Positions 27,236-36,851 of a stretch of 64,000 bases of DNA are shown in pieces. Within the stretch, counting starts at the first letter, position 1. Every line of letters begins with the position of its first letter. The stretch spans positions 62,001 through 126,000 of the forward strand of contig NZ_JAAVUS010000013.1 in the NCBI RefSeq assembly GCF_018449525.1, written 5' to 3'. The DNA is from Bradyrhizobium sp. dw_78. Its GTDB lineage: Bacteria > Pseudomonadota > Alphaproteobacteria > Rhizobiales > Xanthobacteraceae. A model generated the notes under the pieces. The model worked only from the letters and a program-made list of their open reading frames with translations. It was not told the origin of the DNA and made no database searches. The translations under genes and the position numbers were made by a program.

Positions 27236-28083
27236 CCGTAATTGATGAAATTTATCAAGAGGATAGAGCCCCGAGACCGGCGGGCCATCCACGCATTCTG
27301 GCGCTCGCCAATCAAAAGGGCGGGGTCGGAAAGACAACCACGGCGATCAATCTCGGTACGGCACTCGCGGCAATTGGCGAGCGCGTGCTGATCGTCGATC
27401 TCGATCCGCAGGGCAATGCGTCCACGGGGCTCGGCATCGATCGCCGCACCCGCAACGTCTCGACCTATGATGTGCTGATCGGCGAAGCGCCGCTGCGCGA
27501 TGCGGTGGTATCGACCGCGGTGCCCCGATTGCACATCGCGGCGTCGACCATGGATCTCTCCGGGCTCGAGCTGGAATTGGGGTCGACGCGCGACCGCGCA
27601 TTCCGGCTGCGCGATGCGATCGCGGCGCTCAACACCAACGCCGCGGAGAACAATGATTACACCTATGTGCTGATCGATTGTCCGCCGTCGCTCAACCTTC
27701 TCACCGTCAATGCGATGGCGGCGTCGGATGCGATCCTGGTGCCGTTGCAATGCGAGTTCTTCGCGCTGGAAGGTCTTTCGCAACTGCTGCAAACCGTGGA
27801 GCAGGTGCGCTCCACGCTCAATCCGAATTTGTCGATCCACGGCATCGTGCTGACCATGTTCGACTCGCGCAACAATCTGTCGAACCAGGTCGTCGCCGAC
27901 GTGCGGCAGTTCATGGGCAGCAAAGTCTACAACACCATGATCCCGCGCAACGTGCGGATTTCCGAAGCGCCGTCCTACGGCAAGCCGGTACTGGTCTATG
28001 ACCTCAAATGCGTCGGCAGCGAAGCCTATCTCAAGCTCGCGACCGAAGTGATCCAGCGTGAGCGCGAGCTTCGCACGCATTGA
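27232..28083 (+). CDS. parA: Chromosome partitioning ATPase ParA
   Basis: This 283-residue Walker-type ATPase binds nonspecific DNA when ATP-bound and moves ParB-parS complexes. The deviant Walker A KGGVGKTTT is at residues 29-37, followed by VDLDPQGNAST (Walker A' Asp) and the Walker B region VLIDCPPSL. The ATG overlaps the rsmG stop. The open frame extends upstream through rsmG in another register, but that part is not ParA-like. Confidence 0.97.
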   Translation: MTVIDEIYQEDRAPRPAGHPRILALANQKGGVGKTTTAINLGTALAAIGERVLIVDLDPQGNASTGLGIDRRTRNVSTYDVLIGEAPLRDAVVSTAVPRLHIAASTMDLSGLELELGSTRDRAFRLRDAIAALNTNAAENNDYTYVLIDCPPSLNLLTVNAMAASDAILVPLQCEFFALEGLSQLLQTVEQVRSTLNPNLSIHGIVLTMFDSRNNLSNQVVADVRQFMGSKVYNTMIPRNVRISEAPSYGKPVLVYDLKCVGSEAYLKLATEVIQRERELRTH

Positions 28084-28095
28084 GATAGTGGATTT

Positions 28096-28183
28096 GTAGG
28101 GTGGGCAAAGCGAATCGTGCCCACCGCAAAGTTCGTGTCGGATCATCGGGGGCATGGCGCGGAGATCGCTTTTGCCCACCTGA
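28096..28183. repeat. GTAGGGTGGGCAAAGCG-type intergenic repeat
   Basis: GTAGGGTGGGCAAAGCGAATCG is followed by TGCCCACC, and later comes TTTTGCCCACC, the inverted end. The core GGTGGGCA/TGCCCACC can pair. It fills most of the parA-parB gap and is noncoding. Elements with this start are frequent in Bradyrhizobium-type genomes. Confidence 0.7.
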
Positions 28184-28249
28184 CGACGATAGACAAATAA
28201 CTGAGATTTGAATTCCGGAGTGCTGCGAGTGAACCCAAGGGAGCTGGCG

Positions 28250-29131
28250 ATGGCCGACGAAGCGCGTTCGCGACTGGGCCGCGGTCTTGCAAGTCTGATC
28301 GGCGATGTCGGTGGCGAGGCCGCGCATCTCGATCGGCCGCGCACGCAGCGCAAGGTGCCGATCGAATTCCTGAAACCCAATCCGCGCAATCCGCGGCGCG
28401 AATTCGCCGAAGCTGAGTTGCACGAGCTCGCCGATTCGATCCGGCAGCACGGCGTGATCCAGCCGATCGTGGTGCGCGCGGTCAAGGGCGTGGCGGACCG
28501 CTACGAGATTATCGCCGGCGAACGCCGCTGGCGGTCCTCGCAGCTTGCCGGCCTGCACGAAGTCCCGATCGTGCCGGTCGATGTCAGCGACAGTGACGCG
28601 CTCGAGATCGCCATCATCGAAAACGTGCAGCGCGAAAACCTCAACGCGATGGAAGAGGCGTTGGGCTATCACGCGCTGTCCGACGAGTTCAAACGCAGCC
28701 AGGACGAGATCGCGAAGATCGTCGGCAAGAGCCGCAGCCACGTCGCCAACATGATGCGGCTGACGAAACTGCCGGCCGAGGTGCAGGCCTATATTTCGGC
28801 GGGCCAATTGTCGGCCGGTCATGCCCGCGCGCTGATCGGTGCTGCCGATCCCGCCGCTGCCGCCAAACGGATCGTCGAGGAAGGCCTTAACGTGCGCCAG
28901 GCTGAAGCGCTCGCACATGACGATGGGGTGCCTGTTCGCAAACCGCAGAAGCCGCGCGGTAGCGGCAAGGTAAAAGATCCGGATACGATCGCGCTGGAAA
29001 AACGGGTGAGTGACGCGCTTGGCTTGGCGGTCACGGTCGATCATCGCGATCCCGGCGGCACCGTACTGATCCGCTACCGCGATCTCGATCAGCTCGACGA
29101 GATCGTCCGGCGGCTGGACAAGGCGGGTTAG
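28250..29131 (+). CDS. parB: Chromosome partitioning protein ParB (CTPase clamp)
   Basis: This 293-residue ParB/Spo0J binds the parS sites and spreads as a CTP-dependent clamp. The N-terminal ParA-interaction segment reads SRLGRGLASLIGD. The CTP-binding motif includes GERRWRSSQLAGL (about residue 88), ENVQRENLN lies near 125, and the helix-turn-helix region KIVGKSRSHVANMMRLTKLP follows. The C-terminal dimerisation domain is basic/hydrophobic. The start has AAGGGAGC upstream. It is convergent with holA, with 10 bases between stops. Confidence 0.97.
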   Translation: MADEARSRLGRGLASLIGDVGGEAAHLDRPRTQRKVPIEFLKPNPRNPRREFAEAELHELADSIRQHGVIQPIVVRAVKGVADRYEIIAGERRWRSSQLAGLHEVPIVPVDVSDSDALEIAIIENVQRENLNAMEEALGYHALSDEFKRSQDEIAKIVGKSRSHVANMMRLTKLPAEVQAYISAGQLSAGHARALIGAADPAAAAKRIVEEGLNVRQAEALAHDDGVPVRKPQKPRGSGKVKDPDTIALEKRVSDALGLAVTVDHRDPGGTVLIRYRDLDQLDEIVRRLDKAG

Positions 29132-29141
29132 CTCGTTCGTT

Positions 29142-30170
29142 TCACCCTCGCCGTCTGGCGTTCACCGCGATCGACATCAGCGTGCGTTGCGCAATCACGG
29201 AAGCGAGCGCCGCCTGTTTGCGCATGTCGAGCGCGGCGGTGGCGAGCTGATCGATAATCGATAGCAATCGCGCTGCGCTGAACTGGCGCAGCGCGATTTC
29301 GACATTGGCCTTCCGCGAGAAATGCAACCGCGGGAAGCCGCTATCGAGCAGGGTCGCGACCGGTGTTCCCTCGGCGACCGCAAGCGCTGATTTGTGCAGC
29401 CAGGCCGCTTGGCGCTGCGCGGCGGAGATGATGACGCCGGGATACGTGCCGGCGACCATCGCCTTGGCGAATTCGGTCTCGACCAGATCGGGCTTGCCGG
29501 CGAATGCGCCGTCGACGATCGGGTCGATCTTCAGCTCCGAGGCGTCCGCCACCACCGCCATCACGTCGTCGAGCGTGACCTCGCCCTTGCCATGCGCATA
29601 GAGCGTGAGCTTGCGCAATTCATTACGTGAGGCCTGACGGTCGCCGCCGAGCAACGACGTCAGGGTGGCGCGGGCGTCGGGGGCGATGCGCAGGCTTGCA
29701 AGGCGCAATTCATCGTCGATTAGCCGGGCGAGGTCACGCTCGCCATCGGGATAGCAGGCGATCGCAACCGCGGTCTTGGCGCGTTCGCAGGCCTTGCGCA
29801 GCGGCGATTCGGGCCGCAGGTCGCCGGCCTCGATGACGATGCGGCAATCCTTCACCGGCGAATCGGCCAGTGCGTCGACGCCGCCGGCAAAGCTGCGCGA
29901 ACCGGCGCGGACCCGGATCGCGCGGCGGCCGCCGAACAACGGCACCGTCATCGCTTCGTCGACCAGCCGTGAAGGTTCGGCTGCGAGTTCGTCGCCATCG
30001 AGACGCACAAGCGAAAACGGATCGTTGGGATCGTCGACCGCGGAGGCCAGCAGCGCCTCGGCGCGTTCGCGCACAAGACCCGCATCGGGGCCGTAGAGCA
30101 GGATAATGGGACGCGCAGGATCGGGCCGGGCGAGATAGACGTCGATATCCTTTCCGCGCAGCGCGACCAC
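29142..30170 (-). CDS. holA: DNA polymerase III delta subunit
   Basis: The 342-residue HolA is the clamp-opening 'wrench' of the clamp loader. The AAA+-like domain contains PIILLYGPDAGLVRERAEALL near the N-terminus but no functional P-loop, as expected for delta. The C-terminal collar domain includes AQRQAAWLHK. The start is GTG (VALRGKDIDVYL). It is downstream of leuS and lptE, and leuS-lptE-holA is a usual order. Confidence 0.92.
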   Translation of the reverse strand: MVALRGKDIDVYLARPDPARPIILLYGPDAGLVRERAEALLASAVDDPNDPFSLVRLDGDELAAEPSRLVDEAMTVPLFGGRRAIRVRAGSRSFAGGVDALADSPVKDCRIVIEAGDLRPESPLRKACERAKTAVAIACYPDGERDLARLIDDELRLASLRIAPDARATLTSLLGGDRQASRNELRKLTLYAHGKGEVTLDDVMAVVADASELKIDPIVDGAFAGKPDLVETEFAKAMVAGTYPGVIISAAQRQAAWLHKSALAVAEGTPVATLLDSGFPRLHFSRKANVEIALRQFSAARLLSIIDQLATAALDMRKQAALASVIAQRTLMSIAVNARRRG

Positions 30171-30194
30171 AATCGAACCTTTTCGAATTTACAT

Positions 30195-30285
30195 TGTCAT
30201 TCCGGGATACCCGTCTTCGCCCGGGCCCCAAAGTCCCCGCGCGCCTCTGGATTTCCGGACCGCGCCTTCAACGCGTTCCGGAACG
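30195..30285. repeat. Partial GTCATTCCGGG repeat
   Basis: TGTCATTCCGGGATACCCG is followed by CCCGGGCCCC and GGATTTCCGGACC. It is a diverged relative of the elements at 6223 and 47730 and lies between lptE and holA. Confidence 0.5.
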
Positions 30286-30294
30286 GCGGCGAGG

Positions 30295-30843
30295 TCAGCT
30301 GCCGGTGAAGAAATAGGACGCCAGCCGGGTCTGGATGTTCGACGCGATTTCCTGGCAGGCCCGATCCTCGGCGTCCCGGATGGCGCGGGCGCGGGCGAAG
30401 CGCTGGTAACTGCCCGGAATATCGTAGGAGACATGCGAGAACGTCGTTCCCGTCATCACCGACTTGTTGGTGGCGATCTCGACCAGGTTGAACTGCGCGT
30501 CGATGCCGTAGTTCTCGGTGGAGGGTAGTCCGGTGTTGGGATCGACGATCAGCGACGAGCGGGAGCTGGTGAATTGGATGACCAGCTTGTAAAGCGGCGG
30601 CGCGCCGGTGGCGGTGCCATAAAGCTTGAACGCCAATGCGTTGCGGATTTCCACGCCGAGGCGGGCTTCCTGCGAGGCGTTGGGCTTGTCGATCGGCGGA
30701 AGGTCCACCGTCAGCAGCTTGTCGCGCAAGCCGGTACCGTCGGCATGTTCGGCATACATCGGCTGAAAACAGCCGGCGGTCAGCGCTGCCAGCGCGGCGA
30801 CGGCCAGGAGCCGGGCGGCAATACGGATCCTAGCCAACGACAT
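30295..30843 (-). CDS. lptE: LPS-assembly lipoprotein LptE
   Basis: This 182-residue outer-membrane lipoprotein has a lipobox LAALTAGC with the lipidated Cys at residue 25. It is annotated as LptE, the plug/partner of LptD in lipopolysaccharide insertion. The sequence is weakly conserved, but length, lipobox and position between leuS and holA fit. Its start overlaps the end of leuS by 14 bases, which implies coupled expression. Confidence 0.87.
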   Translation of the reverse strand: MSLARIRIAARLLAVAALAALTAGCFQPMYAEHADGTGLRDKLLTVDLPPIDKPNASQEARLGVEIRNALAFKLYGTATGAPPLYKLVIQFTSSRSSLIVDPNTGLPSTENYGIDAQFNLVEIATNKSVMTGTTFSHVSYDIPGSYQRFARARAIRDAEDRACQEIASNIQTRLASYFFTGS

Positions 30844-33469
30844 TCACGATCCTCATGGGAACCACGATTACCTTGCGGACAGGCTTACCGCCCAAGGCTT
30901 GTTTTACCGCATCGAGCGCCAAAACGGCAGCCTCAATTTCCGGATTCTGGGCATCGCTCGCCACAGTAACCTCGCCCCGCTTCTTGCCGTTGACCTGAAC
31001 CACCAGCGTCACCGTGTCCTCAACCAGCAAATCGCGTTCGATTTGCGGCCAATTGGCCTCGGAAACCAGGCCCGGCTGTCCCAGCACCTGCCAGCATTCC
31101 TCGGCCAGATGCGGCATCATCGGCGCAAATAGCTGAACGAGTACGAGGGCGGCCTCGCGAATCGCCCAGGCCAGATCCGGAGCGAGATTCGGCGCGGGTT
31201 TGTTTTCGCCTCCCAGCGCCCCGGCCAGCGCATTGGCGAATTCCCGGATATGGGCGAGGCAGACATTGAAATGCAGCCGCTCGATGCCGGTCGAAACCTT
31301 GTCGAGCGCGCCATGCGTGGCCTTGCGAAGCGCCAGCGCGTCGGTTCCGAACGAAGCCGGCCGCGCCGCCGCCGCGGTCCTGGCGGCATCAGCCGATTCA
31401 TTGGCCAGTCGCCACAGCCGCTGCACGAAGCGCGACGCGCCCTGCACGCGCTCGTCGCTCCAGATCACGTCGCGGTCGGGCGGCGAGTCCGACAGCATGA
31501 ACCAGCGAGCGACATCGGCGCCATAGGTCGCAATGATATCGTCGGGATCGACCGTGTTCTTCTTCGACTTCGACATCTTCTCGATCGGGCCGATATGGAT
31601 GTCCTCGCCGGTCGCAAGCAGATTGGCGAGGCGGCGTCCGTCAGCGCTGGGCTCGATCTTCACTTCCGCCGGCGTAACATAGGAGCCGTCGGCCTTCTGA
31701 TAGGTCTCATGCACCACCATTCCTTGCGTGAACATGCCGGCGAACGGCTCGTCCATGCCGATATGGCCGGTGGCTTTCATGGCGCGGGTGAAGAAGCGGC
31801 TGTAGAGCAGGTGCAAAATCGCGTGCTCGACGCCGCCGATATATTGATCGACCGGCATCATCCGGTTGGCGACATCAGGCGTAGTCGGCGCCCGCTCGTT
31901 CCAAGGATCGGTGAAACGCGCGAAGTACCAGGACGAATCGACAAAAGTATCCATCGTGTCCGTCTCGCGCGTCGCCGGGCCGCCGCATTGCGGGCAAGTG
32001 ACGTGCTTCCAGGTCGGGTGATGGTCGAGCGCGTTGCCCGGCCTGTCGAAGGTCGCGTCGTCCGGCAGCGTTACCGGAAGATCGCCATCCGGTACCGGCA
32101 CGACGTCGCATTTCGGGCAGTGGATCACAGGGATCGGGCAGCCCCAGTAGCGCTGGCGCGAGATGCCCCAGTCGCGCAGGCGGAAATTCACCTGGCGCTC
32201 GCCAACGGGCATGTTGCCGCGGATCTCCCCCTCGAGCCGCCTCGCAACCTCTTGCTTGGCAGCATCGATCGTCAGCCCATCGAGGAAGCGCGAATTGATC
32301 ATCCGGCCGTCGCCGTCATAGGCGGTGTCGGTAATGACGAAGGTCTTGGGGTCCTGCCCTTCCGGGCAGACCACGGGCGTGTTGCCGAGGCCGTATTTGT
32401 TGACGAAATCGAGGTCGCGCTGGTCGTGCGCCGGGCAGCCGAAAATGGCGCCGGTACCATATTCCATCAGCACGAAATTGGCGACGTAAACCGGCAACTT
32501 CCAATTCGGATCGAAGGGGTGGACCACCCTGATGCCGGTGTCAAAACCCTGTTTCTCGGCGGTGTCGATGATTTCCTGCGCGGTGCCGATGCGCTTGATC
32601 TCGGCGATGAACGCCGCAAGCTTCGGATCCTTGGCCGCTGCCGCCTGCGCCAGCGGGTGATCGGCGGCGATCGCCATGAACTTGGCGCCGAACAGCGTGT
32701 CGGGCCGCGTCGTGAAGATTTTCAGCTCGGTTTCACCGGCCGGCGATGTGGCCGGATCCAGTACGAAACGAATCAGCAGGCCCTCGGAGCGCCCGATCCA
32801 GTTGCGCTGCATCAGGCGCACCTTGTCGGGCCAGCGGTCGAGCGTATCGAGTGCGTCCAGCAATTCCTGCGAATATTTCGTGATCTTGAAGACCCACTGG
32901 CTCATCTCGCGCTGCTCGACCACCGCGCCGGAACGCCAGCCGCGGCCGTCGATCACCTGCTCGTTCGCCAGCACGGTCATGTCGACCGGGTCCCAGTTCA
33001 CCTTGCGCTTTTCGCGCTCGGCGAGCCCCGCCTTCATGAAATCGAGAAACATCTTCTGCTGATGTTTGTAATAGGAGGGATCGCAGGTGGCGAATTCGCG
33101 CGCCCAGTCGAGCGACAACCCGATCGACCGCAATTGCTTCTTCATTGCGGCGATGTTGTCGTAGGTCCATGCCTTGGGGGCGATCTTGCGCTCGATCGCG
33201 GCGTTCTCCGCCGGCAGTCCGAAGGCGTCCCAGCCCATCGGGTGCAACACGTTATAACCCCGGGCGCGCATGAACCGCGCCAGCACGTCGCCCAGCGTAT
33301 AATTGCGGACATGCCCGATATGGATACGCCCGGACGGATAGGGGAACATCTCCAGCACGTAATATTTGGGCCGCGGATCGTCGTTTTTCGACGCGAAGAT
33401 CGCCTGTTCCTCCCACTGGCGTTGCCAGCGCGGCTCGGATTCGCGTGCGTTGTAGCGTTCAGAGGTCAT
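30830..33469 (-). CDS. leuS: Leucyl-tRNA synthetase
   Basis: This 879-residue class I synthetase charges tRNA-Leu. HIGH is at residues 50-53 (GRIHIGHVRNYTLGD). The CP1 editing domain and the zinc-ribbon insert with CPKCD and CPQCGG are present, and KMSKS lies near residue 630 (EKMSKSKKN). The C-terminal anticodon-binding domain ends in VRKVIVVP. Length matches the bacterial enzyme. It heads leuS-lptE-holA. Confidence 0.98.
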   Translation of the reverse strand: MTSERYNARESEPRWQRQWEEQAIFASKNDDPRPKYYVLEMFPYPSGRIHIGHVRNYTLGDVLARFMRARGYNVLHPMGWDAFGLPAENAAIERKIAPKAWTYDNIAAMKKQLRSIGLSLDWAREFATCDPSYYKHQQKMFLDFMKAGLAEREKRKVNWDPVDMTVLANEQVIDGRGWRSGAVVEQREMSQWVFKITKYSQELLDALDTLDRWPDKVRLMQRNWIGRSEGLLIRFVLDPATSPAGETELKIFTTRPDTLFGAKFMAIAADHPLAQAAAAKDPKLAAFIAEIKRIGTAQEIIDTAEKQGFDTGIRVVHPFDPNWKLPVYVANFVLMEYGTGAIFGCPAHDQRDLDFVNKYGLGNTPVVCPEGQDPKTFVITDTAYDGDGRMINSRFLDGLTIDAAKQEVARRLEGEIRGNMPVGERQVNFRLRDWGISRQRYWGCPIPVIHCPKCDVVPVPDGDLPVTLPDDATFDRPGNALDHHPTWKHVTCPQCGGPATRETDTMDTFVDSSWYFARFTDPWNERAPTTPDVANRMMPVDQYIGGVEHAILHLLYSRFFTRAMKATGHIGMDEPFAGMFTQGMVVHETYQKADGSYVTPAEVKIEPSADGRRLANLLATGEDIHIGPIEKMSKSKKNTVDPDDIIATYGADVARWFMLSDSPPDRDVIWSDERVQGASRFVQRLWRLANESADAARTAAAARPASFGTDALALRKATHGALDKVSTGIERLHFNVCLAHIREFANALAGALGGENKPAPNLAPDLAWAIREAALVLVQLFAPMMPHLAEECWQVLGQPGLVSEANWPQIERDLLVEDTVTLVVQVNGKKRGEVTVASDAQNPEIEAAVLALDAVKQALGGKPVRKVIVVPMRIVNVVG

Positions 33470-33573
33470 GAAATTGCGGAGCTTTCTTAGCGTCGTCGGG
33501 GCGGACTAGGCCACAAAAGACCGCAATGGGTCAACGGCTTGAGTGGGCCGCGAGGCCGGGAGGAGGCGGTGGC

Positions 33574-35271
33574 CTAGCTCGCCATCGCCATGCCGTCCCC
33601 GCCGTCCGTCATCCGGACAAAGCTGTGTTCGACCACGGTGTTACGGCCGCGATGTTTGGCGGCGTAGAGCGCGGCGTCGGCCGCTTCGATAAGGTCGCCG
33701 GACTGTTGCGTGTCGTTGGGCCGGGTAGAGGCCACCCCGACGCTGACGGTAACATTTTGATGCACGCTGGTGGCGTGCGGGAGCGCCTGATCCCAAACGG
33801 CCTTGCGCACCATCTCGCCGATTTCCAGCGCCCGCGCCGAATCCGTGTTCGGCAGCAGCAGGCAGAACTCCTCGCCGCCATAGCGTCCGGCAAAGCTCAT
33901 AGTATAGGCGGCGATCCCGGCCAGCGTTTCGCCGAGCTTTGTCAGGCAGACGTCGCCCTCGGGATGGCCGTAAGTGTCATTGAACATCTTGAAGTGATCG
34001 ACGTCGATCATCAGCAGCGCCAGTTCGGAATTGGTTTGCTGCGCTTTCATCCATTCGAAGTCGAGCCGGCTCTGGAATCCGCGCCGGTTGGCCAGGCCGG
34101 ACAGCATGTCGATCGACGCCATCACGGTAAGGCGGTCGTTGGTTGCGAGCAGTTCGCGTTCGCGCTCGCCAAGCTGTGCCGCCATCGCATTGAAGGCGCG
34201 CGCCAGCGGCACGAATTCGGCCGGCAAATGATTATGCGGCGCGCGTGCGGTCCGATCACCCTGGCCAAAGCGCCTGGCCATCGCCACCATCGTCTCGATC
34301 GGGTTGATGATCAGCTTCTCCGCTGCGACCAGCGCGCCGAGCAGAACGAACAGGCAGACGAAGCCGAGTTGCAGATACGCCGTGCGGATGTCGCGATTGA
34401 TCGCAGCCGTTACCCTGGTTTCGTCGATGCTGGTAATCAACCGCGACTGCGTTCCGGGAATGCGTGCAAAGTTGATGGTGCGGTTCGATCCGTCAGCGGC
34501 GATGAATGAAAGCGATCCTTTCGTCTCTTTCGAGTCGATCGCCTTGTCGGCGATGGCGGACAAAAGCGGCAGTGAATCCAGCGAGCGGCCGACCATGCTG
34601 GCCTGATCCGCCGGCGCCGCCAGCACGATTCCCGTGCTGTCGATCAGCACGGCCGAGATTCCGGGACGGCCGCCGAAATTACCCATGATCTTCGACAGCC
34701 AGCCAAGGCTGATGCCGGCCACGATCACGGCATCGGAATCTTCCCTGATGGCGGAGACGGGATAGGCCGCGACCACGATGGGCAGGCCGGTCGCGATGGC
34801 AAACAGGAAGTCGCTGAAAACGACGTTCCGGACTTCCTGCGCTTTCTTGAAATAAGCGCGCCTGCCCAGATCGAGTCCGACCAATTCGTTGCGCGTTGCG
34901 CATTGGACATGGCCGTCGCCGCCCGCGATCATGAGGCTGCTGATCCACGGCAGATTGATCGGCAGGCTCGCGCGCAGGATATCGCAGCTGCGGGCGACGC
35001 CGCCCGCCGAGGCGCGGATATAGGCCGCCGATTTCAGCATCGTTTCGACCGACGAGATGACTTCGCGCTGGGTGTCGGCGGTGTGCTCCGCGAGTTCGGA
35101 AAATTCCTGGGAAGCCAGCGCGATCTGCTTGGAGCGGGTATCTTCGAGGGAGCGGGCGCGGTCCAGCATCAACGGCGCCACCACGATCAACGCCAGCAAC
35201 GCAAGCCGCGCCCTGATTCCAAGGAGCTTCCTGAGTTTTGCTCTTTTGCGGTTGAAAGTGAAACGTGGCAT
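33574..35271 (-). CDS. Membrane diguanylate cyclase with periplasmic sensor domain
   Basis: The 565-residue protein opens with a transmembrane helix (ARLALLALIVVAPLML). A large periplasmic dCache-like sensor (about 50-280) and a second helix (LGFVCLFVLLGALVAAEKL) follow. A HAMP-type segment leads to a GGDEF domain carrying GGEEF in RYGGEEFCLLLPN (about residue 460), so the active-site signature is intact. It should make cyclic di-GMP in response to an external ligand; no EAL domain is attached. The ATG used has a GGGGA site. It is a single-gene unit. Confidence 0.92.
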   Translation of the reverse strand: MPRFTFNRKRAKLRKLLGIRARLALLALIVVAPLMLDRARSLEDTRSKQIALASQEFSELAEHTADTQREVISSVETMLKSAAYIRASAGGVARSCDILRASLPINLPWISSLMIAGGDGHVQCATRNELVGLDLGRRAYFKKAQEVRNVVFSDFLFAIATGLPIVVAAYPVSAIREDSDAVIVAGISLGWLSKIMGNFGGRPGISAVLIDSTGIVLAAPADQASMVGRSLDSLPLLSAIADKAIDSKETKGSLSFIAADGSNRTINFARIPGTQSRLITSIDETRVTAAINRDIRTAYLQLGFVCLFVLLGALVAAEKLIINPIETMVAMARRFGQGDRTARAPHNHLPAEFVPLARAFNAMAAQLGERERELLATNDRLTVMASIDMLSGLANRRGFQSRLDFEWMKAQQTNSELALLMIDVDHFKMFNDTYGHPEGDVCLTKLGETLAGIAAYTMSFAGRYGGEEFCLLLPNTDSARALEIGEMVRKAVWDQALPHATSVHQNVTVSVGVASTRPNDTQQSGDLIEAADAALYAAKHRGRNTVVEHSFVRMTDGGDGMAMAS

Positions 35272-35377
35272 CGTTGTCCCCGACCCCGCACGCAAGGTAG
35301 AGAGAAGGGTTCAAGAAGCCTTTCCTGAACTCGGTAAAATTCGAATAACCCGGTAGATTTACCGATCGGTAGCCGCC

Positions 35378-36067
35378 ATGACGCCTGAAACGCCTTCGCC
35401 GATAACTATGCCTTTACCAAGCGCACTCGCTGCAGTGGAAAGCGAGATCGCGCGCGCTTGCCGCGATGCGCGCCGCGACCGCGCCTCGGTAACGCTGATC
35501 GCAGTGTCCAAGACCTTCGATGCTGACGCGATCACGCCCGTTATCGCGGCTGGCCAGCGCGTTTTCGGCGAGAATCGCGTGCAGGAAGCCAAGGCGAAAT
35601 GGCCAGGGTTAATATCGGCCTATCCTGGTATCGCCCTGCATTTGATCGGGCCGCTGCAATCCAACAAGGCCAAGGAAGCCGTGGCGCTGTTCGACGCCAT
35701 TCATTCGATTGACCGTCCGAGCATTTGCGAAGCGTTAGCCAAAGAAATCGTTTCGCAAAAGCGGCAGCTCGAACTGTTCGTCCAGATCAACACCGGCGAG
35801 GAGCCACAGAAGGCGGGCGTCGCGCCGGGCGAGGCGGATGCCTTTATTGCGAATTGCCGCGAGAAATATGGGTTGGCGATTTCCGGCCTGATGTGCATTC
35901 CACCGGTCAATGATGCGCCGGCGCCGCATTTCGCGCTGACGGCGAAGATCGCCGCGCGCAACGGGCTGAAGAATCTGTCGATGGGCATGAGCGCCGATTT
36001 CGCGGTCGCGATTCAATTTGGCGCGACCCATGTGCGGGTCGGCTCGGCGATTTTCGGAAAGCGGTGA
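35378..36067 (+). CDS. YggS-family PLP homeostasis protein
   Basis: This 229-residue alanine-racemase-fold protein binds pyridoxal phosphate on the Lys in TLIAVSKTF and has no known catalysis. The family maintains free PLP and amino-acid balance. GENRVQEAKAKW, HLIGPLQSNKAKEA and LSMGMSADF are YggS signatures. It diverges from the diguanylate cyclase gene. Confidence 0.93.
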   Translation: MTPETPSPITMPLPSALAAVESEIARACRDARRDRASVTLIAVSKTFDADAITPVIAAGQRVFGENRVQEAKAKWPGLISAYPGIALHLIGPLQSNKAKEAVALFDAIHSIDRPSICEALAKEIVSQKRQLELFVQINTGEEPQKAGVAPGEADAFIANCREKYGLAISGLMCIPPVNDAPAPHFALTAKIAARNGLKNLSMGMSADFAVAIQFGATHVRVGSAIFGKR

Positions 36068-36087
36068 GATCAAGGCCCATCGTCTCG

Positions 36088-36135
36088 AGAGCATGATCGG
36101 GAAAAGCGGAAGCCGGACGCGATTGCGATCTGATC
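36088..36135. repeat. Degenerate GAGCATGATC repeat
   Basis: CGAGAGCATGATCGGGAAAAGCGGAAGCCGGACGCG lies just after the yggS-type gene. It combines the start of the GAGCATGATCCGGAAAA family with the GACGCG motif of the other family. Confidence 0.5.
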
Positions 36136-36170
36136 GTTGTTCAACGTGATCCTTGACGTCTCCAATGAAA

Positions 36171-36692
36171 TCATCCGATCACGATTTGGGTCTGCGGCCC
36201 GAGCCGTTCGAGCAGCCGCAGCATCGCTGATTTTGTCATCGAGATGCATCCCGCGGTCGGCGAAAAATCCGGCCGCGCCAGATGCAGGAATACCGCGCTG
36301 CCCCGCCCGGCGATTCGCGGCGAAGTGTTATGGTCGATCTCGATAATGAAATCATAGAGATGGTCGTCGCGTTTGAGCCGATCACCGCTGTGGCCGCGCT
36401 TGAGCCGGACCGGCTGATTGTAATGGCGGCTCAGCGGGTCCTCGCACCAGGCATCCTCGGGGCGGATGGCGCGGAGCGGCAAGGAGGTCCGCGGCCGCGG
36501 GTGACGGTCGGCGCGCCACCACACTCGCCGCGGATGGAAGATTCCCCTCGGGGTCCCACCGTCGCCTTCGCGTTTGTCGGCTTTGATGCCGCCGCGACCA
36601 AGTGCCACCGGTACCGTCCGCCCGCCTGCGGTCAACCAGCCCCGATTTGGATGGCCGGCCGCGGGGCGGACCAGAACTTTTTCACAAGCCAT
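36171..36692 (-). CDS. L,D-transpeptidase-like YkuD-domain protein
   Basis: This 173-residue protein has a YkuD/ErfK fold of the compact type: VPVALGRGGIKADKREGDGGTPRG near the N-terminus and a C-terminal FLHLARPDFSPTAGCISM with the catalytic His and Cys. L,D-transpeptidases cross-link or trim peptidoglycan with Cys chemistry. No signal peptide or transmembrane helix is visible. The His-Cys spacing is shorter than in classical HGT...GCIR enzymes, so the true substrate is unclear. It is a single gene, divergent from the response-regulator gene. Confidence 0.85.
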   Translation of the reverse strand: MACEKVLVRPAAGHPNRGWLTAGGRTVPVALGRGGIKADKREGDGGTPRGIFHPRRVWWRADRHPRPRTSLPLRAIRPEDAWCEDPLSRHYNQPVRLKRGHSGDRLKRDDHLYDFIIEIDHNTSPRIAGRGSAVFLHLARPDFSPTAGCISMTKSAMLRLLERLGPQTQIVIG

Positions 36693-36835
36693 TGAATTTA
36701 CTTCGTTTTATGTGAGGCCGAGGTCTCCCTCGATTGGCCTGGCCGGCAAAGACGCGCATTACTGGCATTACAGGACGTTCATCCAAATACCTTCCGGTTT
36801 TGAGGTAAACTCCAGTCCGGCTTGTGAATCTGTAA

Positions 36836-36851
36836 CAGAGGCTTACCTCTG
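36836..36851. promoter_or_regulatory. Short palindrome upstream of cenR-like gene
   Basis: CAGAGG-CTTA-CCTCTG is a perfect 6-bp inverted repeat 90 bases before the response-regulator start. A TGAGGTAAACTCCA sequence 26 bases further upstream is similar. Possible operator; function unproven. Confidence 0.35.

Noticed and set aside
31250..33490. 746-codon open frame antisense to leuS
   Set aside because: It mirrors leuS on the other strand. Long antisense frames are common in GC-rich genes, and it has no ribosome site or domain.
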